From the NCBI GenBank assembly GCA_003164255.1, contig PLST01000290.1, positions 227 to 25,919 on the forward strand: a DNA stretch of 25,693 nucleotides, written 5' to 3'. Shown here in pieces: positions 24,577-25,693 of the stretch. The first letter of the stretch is position 1; each line of letters begins with the position of its first letter. The notes below the pieces were generated by a model, which was not told where the DNA came from, did not search any database, and saw only the letters and a program-made list of their open reading frames with translations. The translations under genes were made by a program, and so were the position numbers. Origin of the DNA: Acidobacteriaceae bacterium. GTDB taxonomy: Bacteria; Acidobacteriota; Terriglobia; Terriglobales; Acidobacteriaceae.

Positions 24577-25464
24577 TCAGTTTCTAATCGTCAGGACTGG
24601 ACATGCAGCATCCACTATCATTTGGAAGGCCCGAGAGGTCCTCATCTCCATGCCGAGATGCGAAGTCTTCCGGATCCCGAGCACCAGAAGATCGATAGAA
24701 TGCTCACTGATGTGCTCGAGGATCTTATCGTGCGCTCCGCCGACAGCCACATAGGTTTTCGGGTCGCAGAATTCTCTGGCAGAATGCGGGACGATAGAGT
24801 CAAGAGCACTCAAGAAGCGACTTTGAAGGCCGGCTAGTCGGTCTGGATGTTCAATGCCATCTTCCTGAATCACATTAAGCACATCGACCTTCGCCCCATA
24901 GACCTCCGCGAAAGTGACGGCATAGATGGCTGCATGGGCAGCCGCCACAGTAAAGTCAGTCGCATAAAGAATCCTGCCGAGCGGGAGCGTCCTTGAAGTC
25001 AGGGGCTGGACCTTAGGGCCAACGGTAAGCGCCGGCCAGCGCGTAGAGCGCAGGATTTTCTCGGCAACAGAACCGATCATTCCCGGCTCAAGCCTACCCC
25101 CGCCGTGAGTTCCCAGGACGATCAGAGACGGCGCATGCACGTCCGCAATATCTCGAATGACATTTTCCGGATCTCCTTCCACGAGCATGGGAACGGCTTT
25201 GATCGAATTTGCCCCCAGGAGAGAAGCGTCATTCGACAGAAGATGCGTCAAATCCTTTCTCTGCTGGCTTAGTCGTCTATCTCCGACCTCAACTTCTATG
25301 GCGGCCTGGACTAGCGCGAAGGCGTGTATCACCAGCAGCTCTGCCGAGAAGTAGGCGGCCATGCGCGCCGCGTAGAGGCCGGCATTCTTGGAGCACTGAG
25401 AGAAATCTGTCGCAAAGACGACCGCTTTCAGATTCAATTCAGGTCTATCTCCAATCACGGGCAT
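24577..25464 (-). CDS. Tandem UspA-domain universal stress protein
   Basis: I start at 25464 (295 residues), where GAGGAG lies nine bases upstream; the frame remains open to 25665 but the extra residues are unlike the family. Two UspA domains are visible: 11-150 beginning LKAVVFATDFS, and 162-295 beginning GRILYATDFT. The first keeps the nucleotide-binding signature G-x2-G-x9-G-S exactly (G118, G121, G131, S132 in GTHGGGRLEPGMIGS). The second has GIRKTSHLGMEMRTS, with K266 in place of the second glycine and no final glycine, so it probably does not bind ATP. Such cytoplasmic proteins support survival under starvation, hypoxia or oxidative stress. It lies 130 bp downstream of a TolC-type gene on the same strand and shows no clear promoter of its own. 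Confidence 0.9.
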   Translation of the reverse strand: MPVIGDRPELNLKAVVFATDFSQCSKNAGLYAARMAAYFSAELLVIHAFALVQAAIEVEVGDRRLSQQRKDLTHLLSNDASLLGANSIKAVPMLVEGDPENVIRDIADVHAPSLIVLGTHGGGRLEPGMIGSVAEKILRSTRWPALTVGPKVQPLTSRTLPLGRILYATDFTVAAAHAAIYAVTFAEVYGAKVDVLNVIQEDGIEHPDRLAGLQSRFLSALDSIVPHSAREFCDPKTYVAVGGAHDKILEHISEHSIDLLVLGIRKTSHLGMEMRTSRAFQMIVDAACPVLTIRN

Positions 25465-25594
25465 GGCGTTTATCTCCTCGAAAACGAGCTCAACATCAGA
25501 ATGATGAGTACAGTCACGATCATCACGGCATAGAAACGGTCTCGAAGAAGAGGAGTCCAACCATGCCGAAGATGACAGCGCGGCTCTCACAAGG

Positions 25595-25693
25595 TTATTG
25601 CCCAGTCTGGAACCGCACCACCGACAGCGCGGTTTGATAGGCGTAGCGGGCATTGTCATAGGCAATCTCGGCCTGTGTTTGTGCCCGCTGCGC
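25595..25693 (-). CDS. TolC-family outer membrane efflux protein, C-terminus only
   Basis: The minus-strand frame entering from the right edge encodes 32 residues and a TAA. It reads as the last helix of a TolC/OEP protein: QAEIAYDNARYAYQTALSVV followed by RFQTGQ, close to the usual family ending (AxxDYxxARYxYLxALAxLRxxTG). Such proteins form the outer membrane channel of tripartite efflux pumps. The call rests on a short piece, so it is tentative. Confidence 0.55.
   Translation of the reverse strand, partial: AQRAQTQAEIAYDNARYAYQTALSVVRFQTGQ

Noticed and set aside
24522..24585. Frame just after the UspA stop reading ENWIAQLVNWMEKRKKR then stop, as if a frameshifted tail
   Set aside because: The UspA domain is complete at its own stop codon and about 20 codons are too few to argue for a frameshift.
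25470..25523. 17-codon minus-strand frame (MIVTVLIILMLSSFSRR) ending five bases before the UspA start
   Set aside because: Hydrophobic and neatly placed as a possible leader peptide, but there is no ribosome-binding site and chance frames of this size are common.
25465..25665. 67-residue N-terminal extension of the UspA protein
   Set aside because: It lacks similarity to the family and covers the TolC-type gene end; GAGGAG is placed correctly for the start at 25464.

Overview
The window looks like a chromosomal segment of an Acidobacteriota member (Terriglobia/Solibacter-like). This rests on gene content and style, not on a marker gene: a very long Ser/Thr kinase with TPR repeats, Crp/Fnr regulators of the type abundant in that phylum, Planctomycete-type cytochrome/DUF1501 proteins, several Tat-exported carbohydrate enzymes, and a GC content in the high 50s by eye. 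Every intact gene except two (the ion channel at 3963 and the SGNH hydrolase at 16882) lies on the minus strand. I saw no rRNA, tRNA, CRISPR array, transposase or phage gene.

Layout. (1) Positions 1-3692: a membrane-anchored Ser/Thr protein kinase with a TolB/FlgO-like segment and TPRs, open to the left edge, divergent from a two-TM, K+-channel-like protein (3963-5150). (2) Positions 5188-18138: an extracytoplasmic carbohydrate block. A tightly packed minus-strand operon encodes a large diheme lipoprotein (PSCyt1-DUF1549-LamG-DUF1553), a DUF1501 protein, a membrane cytochrome with C-terminal leucine-rich repeats and a Tat-exported beta-propeller; the last three junctions are a 13-bp gap and two 4-bp ATGA overlaps. 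A GH127-type beta-L-arabinofuranosidase follows with its own likely promoter. Upstream lie a CE15-like glucuronoyl esterase and a divergent SGNH/GDSL esterase. Together they read as a locus for de-esterifying and trimming plant or microbial polysaccharide outside the cytoplasm, with heme proteins of unknown electron-transfer role. (3) Positions 18139-19080: no supportable gene. (4) Positions 19081-23497: a signalling block with a Crp/Fnr regulator, a stand-alone receiver, a full NarL/FixJ response regulator and a CHASE3-PAS-PAS-HisKA_3 histidine kinase (the last two overlap). (5) Positions 23610-25693: a degraded Crp/Fnr pseudogene, a gene-poor stretch, a tandem-UspA stress protein and the C-terminus of a TolC-family outer membrane protein at the right edge.

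The most interesting hidden structure is a shared promoter module in front of the crp gene and the stand-alone receiver gene. Each carries AACATCGGCG, then TGTAG(T/G) starting exactly 24 bp further upstream of the gene, then TGTAGGG another 23 bp further; one site in each promoter is an inverted repeat. This suggests that one regulator, most simply the adjacent NarL-type protein, controls both. The receiver gene is a tandem duplicate of that regulator lacking the DNA-binding domain, which suggests a feedback circuit.
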